This document shows positions 42,620 through 50,032 of a stretch of DNA of 64,000 nt, piece by piece; positions within the stretch are counted from its first letter, which is position 1, and the number at the start of each line of letters is the position of its first letter. Both the position numbers and the translations under genes were made by a program. The notes under the pieces are model-generated. The model did no database searches. It was not told the origin of the DNA and worked only from the letters and a program-made list of their open reading frames with translations. The stretch lies in assembly GCA_002353285.1 (NCBI GenBank), contig DEJJ01000032.1:145459-209458 (forward strand), in the 5' to 3' direction. The DNA comes from Porphyromonadaceae bacterium UBA2751. GTDB lineage: Bacteria > Bacteroidota > Bacteroidia > Bacteroidales > Muribaculaceae.

Positions 42620-44095
42620 ATGATTCACTACATTAGCGCCGAGCACCTCTCTATTGAGCGTGTGGGCGAGATTATTGAGAAGAACATAAAGTTGGCTCTA
42701 AGCGATGATGCCAAGGCTCGCATCGTGCGTTGCCGCAAGTATCTTGACGAACAAATTGCTGCCAGCGACGTGCCAGTTTATGGCGTAACCACTGGTTTTG
42801 GCTCGCTTTGCAACGTGAAGGTGAGCAAGGACCAACTCTCGCAACTGCAAATCAACCTCATGATGTCGCATGCATGCGGCGTGGGCGAGCGTGTGCCCAA
42901 CGATATTGTACGCATCATGCTGCTGCTCAAGATTCAATCACTGAGCTACGGCTTCTCAGGCAGCAAGCTCGACACAGTTGAGCGCCTTATCGACTTTTTT
43001 AACGAGGGCGTGATTCCCGTGGTTTACCGCCAAGGTTCGCTTGGAGCATCGGGCGACCTGGTGCCGCTGGCCCACATGAGCCTGCCACTCGTTGGACTTG
43101 GCGAGGTAGAATATGAGGGCAAAGTGATGCCCGCTGCTGAGCTTCTCAAGCTCAAGGGCTGGGAGCCCATCGAGCTCGCAAGCAAGGAAGGCTTGGCACT
43201 GCTCAACGGCACCCAGAACATGAGCTCATTTGCAGTGTGGGCTCTGCTTCAGGCCGAGCGACTGAGCGACTGGGCCGACCGCATCGCAGCCATGTCGCTC
43301 GATGCCTACGATGGCCGCATCGAGCCCTTCACTGAGGCTGTGCACCTGGTGCGTCCTCACAAGGGCCAGCTTGAGACTGCCGCACACATGAAGGAGCTCT
43401 TGACTGGCAGCGAACTCATCGCTTGCCACAAGGAGCATGTGCAAGACCCCTACTCCTTCCGCTGCGTGCCTCAGGTTCACGGCACCGTTAAGGACACCAT
43501 TCGCTATGTGAAATCGGTTATCGACACCGAGATCAACAGCGCAACCGACAACCCAACCGTTTGTCCCGATGAGGACCTCATCATCAGTGCTGGCAATTTC
43601 CACGGCGAACCCATAGCTATGCCCATGGACTTCCTGGCAATTGCACTGAGCGAACTCGCCAACATCAGCGAGCGCCGCATCTACCGCCTCGTGTCGGGCA
43701 CTCGTGGCCTGCCCAGCTTCCTGGTTGCCAATCCAGGCCTCAACAGCGGCTTCATGATCACTCAGTACACCGCAGCCAGTGTGGTAAGCCTTAACAAGTC
43801 GCTTGCAGCTCCTTCAAGCCTCGACAGCATCCCATCTTGCCAAGACCAGGAGGATCACGTGAGCATGGGTGCCAACGCCGCAATCAAGCTCTACAAGGTG
43901 GTGCTCAACACCGAGCGCGTGCTTGCCATCGAGCTCTTCAACGCAGCTCAGGCTCTGGAGTTCCGCTTCCCCAAGAAGTCATCGCCAGTGATCATGAAGA
44001 TGCACGAGGACTTCCGCAAGGAAGTGCCATTCATCAGCGACGACGTGATTATGTATCCTCTCATCGAGAAAGCAATACAATTCCTTCGTAAATGA
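42620..44095 (+). CDS. hutH: Histidine ammonia-lyase
   Basis: HutH removes ammonia from histidine to give urocanate, using an autocatalytic MIO group made from Ala-Ser-Gly. The motif GSLGASGDLVPLAH puts ASG at 143-145, almost the same positions as in the Pseudomonas enzyme. VYGVTTGFGSL (53-63), NGTQNMSS, EINSATDNP and the QDHVSMG-like QEDHVSMGANAA are all present. The length of 491 residues is usual. Its stop overlaps the hutI ATG (ATGA), so the two are translationally coupled. Confidence 0.97.
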   Translation: MIHYISAEHLSIERVGEIIEKNIKLALSDDAKARIVRCRKYLDEQIAASDVPVYGVTTGFGSLCNVKVSKDQLSQLQINLMMSHACGVGERVPNDIVRIMLLLKIQSLSYGFSGSKLDTVERLIDFFNEGVIPVVYRQGSLGASGDLVPLAHMSLPLVGLGEVEYEGKVMPAAELLKLKGWEPIELASKEGLALLNGTQNMSSFAVWALLQAERLSDWADRIAAMSLDAYDGRIEPFTEAVHLVRPHKGQLETAAHMKELLTGSELIACHKEHVQDPYSFRCVPQVHGTVKDTIRYVKSVIDTEINSATDNPTVCPDEDLIISAGNFHGEPIAMPMDFLAIALSELANISERRIYRLVSGTRGLPSFLVANPGLNSGFMITQYTAASVVSLNKSLAAPSSLDSIPSCQDQEDHVSMGANAAIKLYKVVLNTERVLAIELFNAAQALEFRFPKKSSPVIMKMHEDFRKEVPFISDDVIMYPLIEKAIQFLRK

Positions 44096-45330
44096 AACTT
44101 TTAGTTAACAATATCGCCACCCTCGCCGGTATCGACGGCGGGGGTGTGCTTAAAAAATGCGGCACCGAAATGTCGCAGTTTGATGCCATCCACAACGCAT
44201 GGATGCTCGTTGAAGACGGGGTGATCACCGAATTCGACTCCATTGACAATCGCCCTGCCCCAACCCAGGTGGACAAGGTGGTTGACGCCGCTGGTGGCAC
44301 AGTGATGCCCAGCTGGTGCGACTCTCACACACACATCGTCTATGCAGGCAGCCGTGAACAGGAGTTTGTCGACAAAATCAATGGCCTCTCCTATGCCGAG
44401 ATTGCAAAGCGCGGTGGTGGAATCCTCAACAGTGCCGACCGCCTACATGAGATGACCGAGCAGCAGCTCTACGATGCTGCCATGGACCGTGTGCGCGAGG
44501 TCATCGCCAAGGGAACTGGAGCCATCGAGATAAAAAGTGGCTACGGACTCAACACACAAGATGAGCTCAAAATGCTGCGCGTGATTGCACGCATCCAGGA
44601 GAGCACACGTCTGCGCGTGGTTTCGACTTTCTTGGGAGCTCATGCTGTGGGTCGCGAGTACGCTGGCCGTCAGGCCGACTATGTCGATCTTGTTGTCAAC
44701 GAGATGATTCCTGCTGTGGCAGCCGAGGGTTTGGCCAACTTTGTTGACGTGTTCTGCGATGAGGGATTCTTCACTCCTGAGGAAACATCACGCATCCTAG
44801 AAGCTGGACTTAAATATGGCATGCGTGGCAAAATTCACGGCCAGGAGCTAGCTCCTTCAGGTGGCGTTGAGGTAGCATTGAAGCATAATGCCCTCTCAGT
44901 CGACCACCTTGAGAGCATGACCGACGACGACATTGCTATGATGCGCGGCCGCGACACCATGCCCACTGCCTTGCCAGGCACCTCCTTTTTCCTCAACATG
45001 CCTTTCGCTCCAGCGCGCAAGATGATCAGTGCTGGCCTGCCAGTAGCAATCGCCAGCGACTACAACCCAGGTTCAACGCCAAGCGGCGACATGAAGTTTG
45101 TGGTATCGCTTGCATGCATCAAGATGCGCCTGCAACCAGCCGAAGCATTCAACGCAGCCACAATCAACGGCGCAGCAGCAATGGCACTGAGTGCCGACTA
45201 TGGCTCGATTGCACCAGGCAAGGTGGCCAACTTCTTCATCACCAAGCCAATCCCAAGCATTGACTTTATACCCTATGCCTACACCACTCCCATAATCGAC
45301 CGTACATTCCTCGCAGGTGAGCAGCAATAA
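44092..45330 (+). CDS. hutI: Imidazolonepropionase
   Basis: HutI opens the imidazolone ring to give N-formimino-glutamate, the substrate of FtcD. The 412-residue amidohydrolase has the metal site SHTHIVYAG (His79, His81), EIKSGYG, FLGAHAVG, the KIHGQELAPSGG segment with further metal ligands, and ASDYNPGSTPSGD with the catalytic Asp. It overlaps hutH by four bases. A long hairpin follows at 45362-45412. Confidence 0.97.
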   Translation: MKLLVNNIATLAGIDGGGVLKKCGTEMSQFDAIHNAWMLVEDGVITEFDSIDNRPAPTQVDKVVDAAGGTVMPSWCDSHTHIVYAGSREQEFVDKINGLSYAEIAKRGGGILNSADRLHEMTEQQLYDAAMDRVREVIAKGTGAIEIKSGYGLNTQDELKMLRVIARIQESTRLRVVSTFLGAHAVGREYAGRQADYVDLVVNEMIPAVAAEGLANFVDVFCDEGFFTPEETSRILEAGLKYGMRGKIHGQELAPSGGVEVALKHNALSVDHLESMTDDDIAMMRGRDTMPTALPGTSFFLNMPFAPARKMISAGLPVAIASDYNPGSTPSGDMKFVVSLACIKMRLQPAEAFNAATINGAAAMALSADYGSIAPGKVANFFITKPIPSIDFIPYAYTTPIIDRTFLAGEQQ

Positions 45331-45361
45331 GACTTGACGAGCACAAACAAGGCGTTACATC

Positions 45362-45412
45362 TTTAACCCCTAATTGGATATTCAGCATGGAGATGTCCAA
45401 TTTGGGGTTAAA
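45362..45412 (+). terminator. Long hairpin after hutI
   Basis: Arms 45362-45378 and 45396-45412 pair over 17 bp with one mismatch (TTTAACCCC outer part). The following bases CCTTTAT give only a weak T-run; it probably stabilises or ends the hutHI transcript. Confidence 0.65.
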
Positions 45413-45480
45413 CCTTTATAAGTGAAATTAGTCAGAACTAAAAAATAACCCCTACAATAATCAATTAAAACGTCAAACTA

Positions 45481-45912
45481 ATGAAAAGCATCAAAGTATT
45501 TATTGTGTTAATAGCCTTCGTAGCTATGTGTTTCACTGCCAAAGCCAGCCAGGACCAAGTAATCACCTACGACCAGCTGCCACAGGCGGCAAAAGAATTG
45601 CTCAAGAAGCATTTCTCCAACAAGGTGCCCTTAATTGTGACCATGGACTGGGACGACTACACCATCATCTATGAAAGTGGAGAGAAGGTGGAGTTTGACA
45701 AGCAGGGAAATTGGAAAGAGATAGAATGCAAGCGTTCGATAGTGCCTCAGAAACTTATCCCCAATCAGATTAAGACCCACGTGAAGGCAACATTCCCTGA
45801 AGCCACTATTATCGGCATTGACCGCAACCATCTTGGTTACGAAGTAGAGCTCAACAACGGCCTCGAAATTGAGTACACCCTCAACTTCGAAATGGTAAGC
45901 ATTGACGACTAA
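45481..45912 (+). CDS. PepSY-like periplasmic protein
   Basis: A 143-residue protein with a signal peptide (cleavage near AKAS) and the Bacteroidetes PepSY-like fold (PF11396): LPQAAKELLKKHFSNK, then two beta-rich repeats with YEVELNNGLEIEYT. Such proteins are small, exported and of unknown role; some are induced by envelope stress. It has its own hairpin terminator at 45971-46005 and no obvious link to histidine use. Confidence 0.75.
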   Translation: MKSIKVFIVLIAFVAMCFTAKASQDQVITYDQLPQAAKELLKKHFSNKVPLIVTMDWDDYTIIYESGEKVEFDKQGNWKEIECKRSIVPQKLIPNQIKTHVKATFPEATIIGIDRNHLGYEVELNNGLEIEYTLNFEMVSIDD

Positions 45913-45970
45913 ACACTAACCCAACAGCACATTGCAAGTCCACAACGGCATGTACTGTATCATTCTAAAT

Positions 45971-46005
45971 GTAGCCACAAGCATCAGCACAGTGCTTGTG
46001 GCTAC
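45971..46005 (+). terminator. Terminator of the PepSY-like gene
   Basis: GTAGCCACAAGCA (45971-45983) pairs perfectly with 45993-46005; TACCTTT follows. Confidence 0.8.
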
Positions 46006-46264
46006 TACCTTTAATTCCACCCCAAATCTAACAAAACATTCTTTTTACCTACAGAAGCTTATTCCAAACGGTGGCACATGAAAAGGAATATGACTAAAAA
46101 AAAGATTCTTTTGCATTACTAATATAAATTGATGCCAGTAGGCATCAACCAATAGACAGGAGTAAGAAGTTGAATATCAATAAAACAAGAAATAAGGCTT
46201 GTTGATTTTCAGGCATTTGAAATGGCGAAAATGTCTTATTGTGTCATAAAACGTCATGAACTGC

Positions 46265-46289
46265 AAAAAAGGGTGAGCGCACGCTCCCC
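46265..46289 (-). terminator. Minus-strand terminator, probably of the pre-insertion tRNA-Leu transcript
   Basis: On the minus strand GGGGAGCG...CGCTCACCC is followed by six T. No gene now lies directly upstream on that strand; the tRNA-Leu would have before the element inserted. Confidence 0.6.
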
Positions 46290-46383
46290 TTAAATCGCAT
46301 CAATTATGGCACACCTTCATTCTGTTACATTTAGGAGAAGCTTTGTCCGAAATTTCGGTTGACAAATGGTTGACATAAAATCA

Positions 46384-46430
46384 AAGAGAGACAACTAATG
46401 ACATTTGAAAATCAATCAGTTATCTCTCTT
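46384..46430 (-). repeat. 13-bp inverted repeat next to attL
   Basis: AAGAGAGACAACT (46384-46396) faces AGTTATCTCTCTT (46418-46430) with one wobble pair. It sits 5 bases outside the att core. It may be the first tRNA 3' hairpin or an integrase/host-factor site. ACAACTAATGA inside it (46391-46401) recurs at 46453-46463 just inside the element. Confidence 0.5.
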
Positions 46431-46435
46431 GTTTT

Positions 46436-46449
46436 GTGCGCCTGATAGG
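46436..46449. other. attL core
   Basis: GTGCGCCTGATAGG, identical to 54040-54053 inside tRNA-Leu. The bases on either side differ between the two copies. Confidence 0.85.
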
Positions 46450-46588
46450 GACACAACTAATGAAAAGTGGCAATTATCGGCAATTCTTTATTTATTGCCA
46501 TTTTACAAAGATAGTGCAAAGATAATCAATTATTTAGAACTACAAAAATTATTCATTCTTTTTCTCCAATTTTCATTATTTTTCAAAT

Positions 46589-46622
46589 AAGTCGGCAAAA
46601 AGTTTTGTAAAGTCGGCAAAAA
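46589..46622. promoter_or_regulatory. Putative integrase arm sites, left end
   Basis: AAGTCGGCAAAA occurs at 46589-46600 and AAGTCGGCAAAAA at 46610-46622, followed by TATATAC. The same units occur near the right end at 53937-53957, also followed by TATATAC. The second left copy lies exactly between the -33 and -7 boxes of int. Confidence 0.65.
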
Positions 46623-46634
46623 TATATACCTTTG
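46604..46634 (+). promoter_or_regulatory. int promoter
   Basis: TTTG (46604-46607) and TACCTTTG (46627-46634) with a 19-base spacer that contains one AAGTCGGCAAAAA unit, so integrase binding there should block RNA polymerase. Confidence 0.85.
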
Positions 46635-46658
46635 CAGTGAACATTAAAAATATACATT

Positions 46659-48002
46659 ATGGCAACAATAAAACTAAGGCTATCATCAAAGAAAGACAAA
46701 GAGACCGAAAAGAGCGAGGTGTTAATACGCTTTTGTCATGGCAAGGTAGACCAGAGGGCAAAGACCAACATCTATGTTAATCATGAATATTGGAACAAGG
46801 ACACACAAAGCATTAAAATTCCTAACGTGCGGTTGTTCACAGACGACAAAAAGCAACTCAAAGAGGAATTGCAGCAAGTCCAAGACCAGTTAAACAAACT
46901 TGCATCACACATTCAACAATCTTTTCAATCACTTGACAAAAGCAAGAAAGTTGATGCAAATTGGCTAAAGGACTTGATACATGATTATCATTTCCCCACA
47001 GAGCCAGAACAAGAGCAGGAAGAAAAAATAGAACAACCATCATTCTTTGACGTGTTCACGAAATACATTGATGAACGTGATTTCTCATTGCAGCGCAAGC
47101 GACACATGAAAGTGGTGTGGCGCACACTCAAACGTTTTGCACTGTACAAGAATATTGAGCTTACATTTGACTCAATCACCGATGAGACATTAAGCCAGAT
47201 AGAGAAGTTCTACAAGGAAGAACACATTATCAAGGACAATAAAAGTTATTCCAAAATACTTGATGCAGTGCCAGAGAGCCGCACACCCAAACCCAGGGGA
47301 AAGAACGCCATCAACAACTTTATGCGACATTTGAGAGCGTTTATTTATTGGGCGATAGAAAAAGAATACACTAACAACAATCCATTCAAGAAATACACGA
47401 TAGTGGATTGCACCTATGGCACACCTTATTATATAACCATTGACGAGCGAAACAAGCTATATCACGCCAATTTCAGCCGACACCCAAGAATCGCACGCCA
47501 AAGGGATATATTTGTTTTTCAATGCTGCATAGGTTGTAGAGTTGGTGATTTGTGGGAAATGACAAGGGACAATATAGTAGATGGCGCAATAGAGTACATT
47601 CCCAACAAGACCAAAGAGGAAGACGCAACAACGGTGCGTGTTCCCCTTAACGCCATTGCACTTGAAATCCTTGATAGGTATAAGGATTGTGACAAGTTGT
47701 TGCCGTTCACCTCACAACAACACTACAATAAAGACATTAAGACAATGTTTCGTGGCGCACGTCTCAATCGTGTAGTAACTGTGCTTAATCCCACGACCAG
47801 AGAAGAAGAGAAACACCCATTATGGGAAGTTGCATCAAGCCACATGGCGCGCCGTTGCTTCATTGGCAATCTATATAGCAAAGTGAAAGACCCCAACGCA
47901 ATAGGCTCAATGACCGGGCACGTTGTAGGCTCAAAAGCTTTTGCCAGGTACAGAAAAATAGATGATGATGTAAAGAAAGAATTAGTTACAATGTTGGAAT
48001 AA
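46659..48002 (+). CDS. int: Tyrosine recombinase/integrase of the element
   Basis: The 447-residue protein has an N-terminal arm-binding region (1-110), a SAM-like core-binding domain (about 128-240) and a catalytic domain with the tyrosine-recombinase set: Arg294 (GCRVGD), Lys near 317-319, His395 and Arg398 (SSHMARR), His421 (TGHVVG) and nucleophile Tyr431 (FARYRKI). It should catalyse integration and excision at the 14-bp core. The length and tRNA-Leu target resemble NBU1 IntN1. Its promoter contains an arm-site copy, suggesting autorepression. A TGAAC array follows the stop directly. Confidence 0.95.
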   Translation: MATIKLRLSSKKDKETEKSEVLIRFCHGKVDQRAKTNIYVNHEYWNKDTQSIKIPNVRLFTDDKKQLKEELQQVQDQLNKLASHIQQSFQSLDKSKKVDANWLKDLIHDYHFPTEPEQEQEEKIEQPSFFDVFTKYIDERDFSLQRKRHMKVVWRTLKRFALYKNIELTFDSITDETLSQIEKFYKEEHIIKDNKSYSKILDAVPESRTPKPRGKNAINNFMRHLRAFIYWAIEKEYTNNNPFKKYTIVDCTYGTPYYITIDERNKLYHANFSRHPRIARQRDIFVFQCCIGCRVGDLWEMTRDNIVDGAIEYIPNKTKEEDATTVRVPLNAIALEILDRYKDCDKLLPFTSQQHYNKDIKTMFRGARLNRVVTVLNPTTREEEKHPLWEVASSHMARRCFIGNLYSKVKDPNAIGSMTGHVVGSKAFARYRKIDDDVKKELVTMLE

Positions 48003-48006
48003 CAGT

Positions 48007-48090
48007 GTTCAAGTGTTCAAGCGTATAGAGTGTGAACACTTTGAACACCTGAACAAGTGAACACCTTGAACACGTTGAACACGTTGAACA
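48007..48090. repeat. GTTCAA/TGAAC phased array A
   Basis: GTTCAA occurs at 48007 and 48015, then TGAAC at 48033, 48042, 48050, 48058, 48067, 48076 and 48085, spaced 8 or 9 bases. The two orientations face each other. It begins right after the int stop codon. Similar arrays lie at 51178-51226 and 53757-53848. Confidence 0.9.
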
Positions 48091-48123
48091 TAAAAATATA
48101 TACGAACATTAAATTTTAAAGTT

Positions 48124-48360
48124 ATGAACACAGAACAAAACAAGAGAGAGAACAAACAAGAGTACAGCGACATCAAAGTTAGCAAGAAAACCGCTGCAAT
48201 TTTAGACGCATTGCGAAAGTGGGGAATACTTTTTGACAGTCTTGTAGAAGTTGAAGAGTTTGAGGGTGTTGAAGGTGCTTTCCAGGCTGAGTTTTACAGC
48301 CAGTTAGACGACATTAGGGACAGACTGAACGACAAATTATTAAGTTCTATTAGTCATTGA
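48124..48360 (+). CDS. Small acidic hypothetical protein
   Basis: A 78-residue protein, not recognised. After a charged N-terminus (EQNKRENKQEY) it has the helix-rich segment KKTAAILDALRKWGILFDSLVEV and an acidic second half. No helix-turn-helix or membrane segment is clear. It follows the TGAAC array and is closed by a strong terminator whose stem starts at its stop codon, so it forms its own unit or the last gene after int. Confidence 0.55.
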   Translation: MNTEQNKRENKQEYSDIKVSKKTAAILDALRKWGILFDSLVEVEEFEGVEGAFQAEFYSQLDDIRDRLNDKLLSSISH

Positions 48361-48393
48361 ATAGAAAAGGGGATATACCCCCCTTTTCTATTC
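48359..48393 (+). terminator. Strong terminator after the 78-residue gene
   Basis: A perfect 14-bp stem GAATAGAAAAGGGG (48359-48372) with 48380-48393 and a 7-nt loop; ATTTTTT follows at 48399. It insulates the next two genes. Confidence 0.85.
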
Positions 48394-48445
48394 CAATATT
48401 TTTTCGTTCTCACTTGACAGAAATTTTTTTTATTTTTCAAATCAC

Positions 48446-48628
48446 ATGAGCAAGACCGAATTAAAATTGCAACCCGAAATGGTTTTTAATGACCTAACAA
48501 GGGCGATGGAGAAATTATCCGAGGGGAGAATAACGGTTAGTGAAGCAAATAAGATTGCTAAAAGAGCCTCAGAGTTACGAAAGAATAATTTTATAATAAA
48601 GTTATCAGATAAAACCACGAATGAATAG
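48446..48628 (+). CDS. 60-residue hypothetical protein, first gene of cargo pair
   Basis: The protein (starts MSKTELKLQPEM) is mostly helical with a basic central stretch (EANKIAKRASELRKN). It overlaps the next gene by eight bases, so the two are translated together. The family is not recognised. A small upstream partner overlapping a larger protein recalls toxin-antitoxin or two-component defence pairs, but nothing in its sequence proves that. Confidence 0.5.
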   Translation: MSKTELKLQPEMVFNDLTRAMEKLSEGRITVSEANKIAKRASELRKNNFIIKLSDKTTNE

Positions 48629-49454
48629 CGTTACAAGGTTCAAGGACTACACAGACGGCGCAATATCTGTTCTTGACTTAATCAACACCCCGGAAAAGGC
48701 AGAGCGCAACAAGGCACATATATATAATGTGTCGGTGAACGCACACGATCTAATCACGAGGTTTGTCGCCTGGCACCCATCAAGTGACATTGAGGGGGAT
48801 ATGTTGGAAAACAAAATGAGCCGTGAAACAATAATGCGAGCATTGGCGCAAAAGCGCAGATACGGCGCAGGAGACTATCTAACACCCATTGACGGGGATA
48901 TGTACGACAAGGACAAGAACACAGCGTTATATCAGGCTTTTCATTTCATACTTGACGAGGACGAGTACAGCAGCATAAAGCAACACCGAAGCCACATAGA
49001 CGCAGACACGTTAATGATGCGGTTGGGTTATCTTGCCAATTTGGTCAACAAGAAAATAAGTGAAGTGAGTGAGCTGTTGGGGAAACCTGATTACTCGCAC
49101 ATGAATAGCTATAGTATGACAGTCGAGTTCTCGATGATGGAGTTATACGTTTTTTTGATAAGAGAGAAAGTTATATCAAAGATTGATTGCAGGCAATTTT
49201 CCGACAGCATAGAACACGCACACATTAATGAGTTGTGGGAAAATGCGTATGTGATAAAATATCGGAAGAGGAATATACTGCAATGCGTTTTTAAGATGTT
49301 GTCTCAAGAATGTTATTCAGGAGAATGGTTAGAACAGTGTGCAAACAATTTGGGTGTTGATAAAAAGCGGATAAGCAATCCAACCAGAAGCGGAAAAACA
49401 GCCGAATTTGAGGACAAATTACGATGCGTTTTGAAAGGAAAAAGCAAAAAATAA
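48621..49454 (+). CDS. 277-residue hypothetical protein, second gene of cargo pair
   Basis: A soluble, mixed-charge protein with no signal peptide or membrane segment. Segments such as FVAWHPSSDIEGDMLENKMSRE and YSHMNSYSMTVEFSMMELY give no family I can name. The C-terminus (WLEQCANNLGVDKKRISNPTRSG) may hold a small DNA-binding helical unit. It overlaps the 60-residue gene and is followed by its own terminator, so the pair is an isolated module between integrase and excisionase genes, where cargo is often carried. Codon use is like the rest of the element. Confidence 0.6.
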   Translation: MNSVTRFKDYTDGAISVLDLINTPEKAERNKAHIYNVSVNAHDLITRFVAWHPSSDIEGDMLENKMSRETIMRALAQKRRYGAGDYLTPIDGDMYDKDKNTALYQAFHFILDEDEYSSIKQHRSHIDADTLMMRLGYLANLVNKKISEVSELLGKPDYSHMNSYSMTVEFSMMELYVFLIREKVISKIDCRQFSDSIEHAHINELWENAYVIKYRKRNILQCVFKMLSQECYSGEWLEQCANNLGVDKKRISNPTRSGKTAEFEDKLRCVLKGKSKK

Positions 49455-49504
49455 TACATTTTCCCCAAATCAGCACCAATTAGACCAATTCCAAAACAAT
49501 TCTT

Positions 49505-49544
49505 AACCCATTGAAACATAATGTTTTGATGGGTTGTTTTTTTT
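49505..49544 (+). terminator. Terminator of the cargo pair
   Basis: AACCCAT (49505-49511) pairs with ATGGGTT (49529-49535), with an inner AAACAT/ATGTTT stem and T8 behind. Confidence 0.85.
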
Positions 49545-49593
49545 GCCTGGTGAAAACACCAAAAGAGACGAAATCATTTGAATATAGCCGCAG

Positions 49594-49601
49594 TACCTTT
49601 G
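49594..49601 (+). promoter_or_regulatory. -7 box before the excisionase-like gene
   Basis: TACCTTTG, perfect match. A TTTG at 49577-49580 is only 13 bases upstream, so the -33 is doubtful. Confidence 0.5.
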
Positions 49602-49615
49602 CATCGTCAAAAGCG

Positions 49616-49702
49616 ATGAACACCGACACCGCCATGACCATACGGCAAGCGAAATGTGCCATCGGTGAGCACATGGGGGGAGCCGTTTATTTAAATTTTT
49701 AA
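49616..49702 (+). CDS. Possible 28-residue leader ORF
   Basis: ATG at 49616, 14 bases after the -7 box, opens a frame of 28 codons (MNTDTAMTIRQAKCAIGEH...) that stops six bases before the excisionase-like gene. The same DNA can form CACCGA/TCGGTG and CATCG/CGATG pairings. It may be a regulatory leader peptide or just a structured leader. Confidence 0.3.
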   Translation: MNTDTAMTIRQAKCAIGEHMGGAVYLNF

Positions 49703-49708
49703 AATAAT

Positions 49709-50032
49709 ATGACAAACAATTTAGTTACGTTGGCGAAGGAATGTCCGGGCTTGCAGGTGACAATAACATTGGGTGACCTGATAGAAGCCAACACTATGCT
49801 CATAGCGGACACCAAAAAGGAGTTGGAACAACTTGTTACCGACCAAAACACAGAAACCTATCCAAGCCGCGAAAAGGTAATGGAGATGTTAGGCGTATCG
49901 CAATCTACGTTGTGGCGATGGCAAAAAGCCGGGTATCTTGTTCCGCTCAATGTCGGCGGAAAACGCCGTTACCGCATGAGTGATGTGAGAAGAATCTTAG
50001 AGGGCGATGCCCAGGAAGGAGTTGTGGTATGA
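49709..50032 (+). CDS. Excisionase-like helix-turn-helix protein
   Basis: The 107-residue protein has a helical N-terminus and a winged-helix MerR/Xis-type HTH_17 domain (about 52-95): YPSREKVMEMLGVSQSTLWRWQKAGYLVPLNVGGKRRYRMSDV. In Bacteroides elements such proteins serve as excisionases or regulators of the replication genes. The stop overlaps the ATPase gene start by four bases (ATGA), so both are co-translated. Confidence 0.8.
   Translation: MTNNLVTLAKECPGLQVTITLGDLIEANTMLIADTKKELEQLVTDQNTETYPSREKVMEMLGVSQSTLWRWQKAGYLVPLNVGGKRRYRMSDVRRILEGDAQEGVVV

Larger units (their letters stand above)
46006..46435. other. Gene-free flank left of the integrative element
   Basis: No coding region is supported. 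It holds an 8-bp hairpin with AGTA loop (46129-46148), a 12-bp perfect palindrome CCGAAATTTCGG (46347-46358), two TTGACA copies at 46359 and 46370, and the structures listed separately at 46265-46289 and 46384-46430. By the att-site geometry this was the DNA just 3' of tRNA-Leu before insertion. Confidence 0.55.

Noticed and set aside
46436..46449. A second tRNA gene at the left end
   Set aside because: Only the 14-bp core is shared with tRNA-Leu; the D and anticodon arms are absent.
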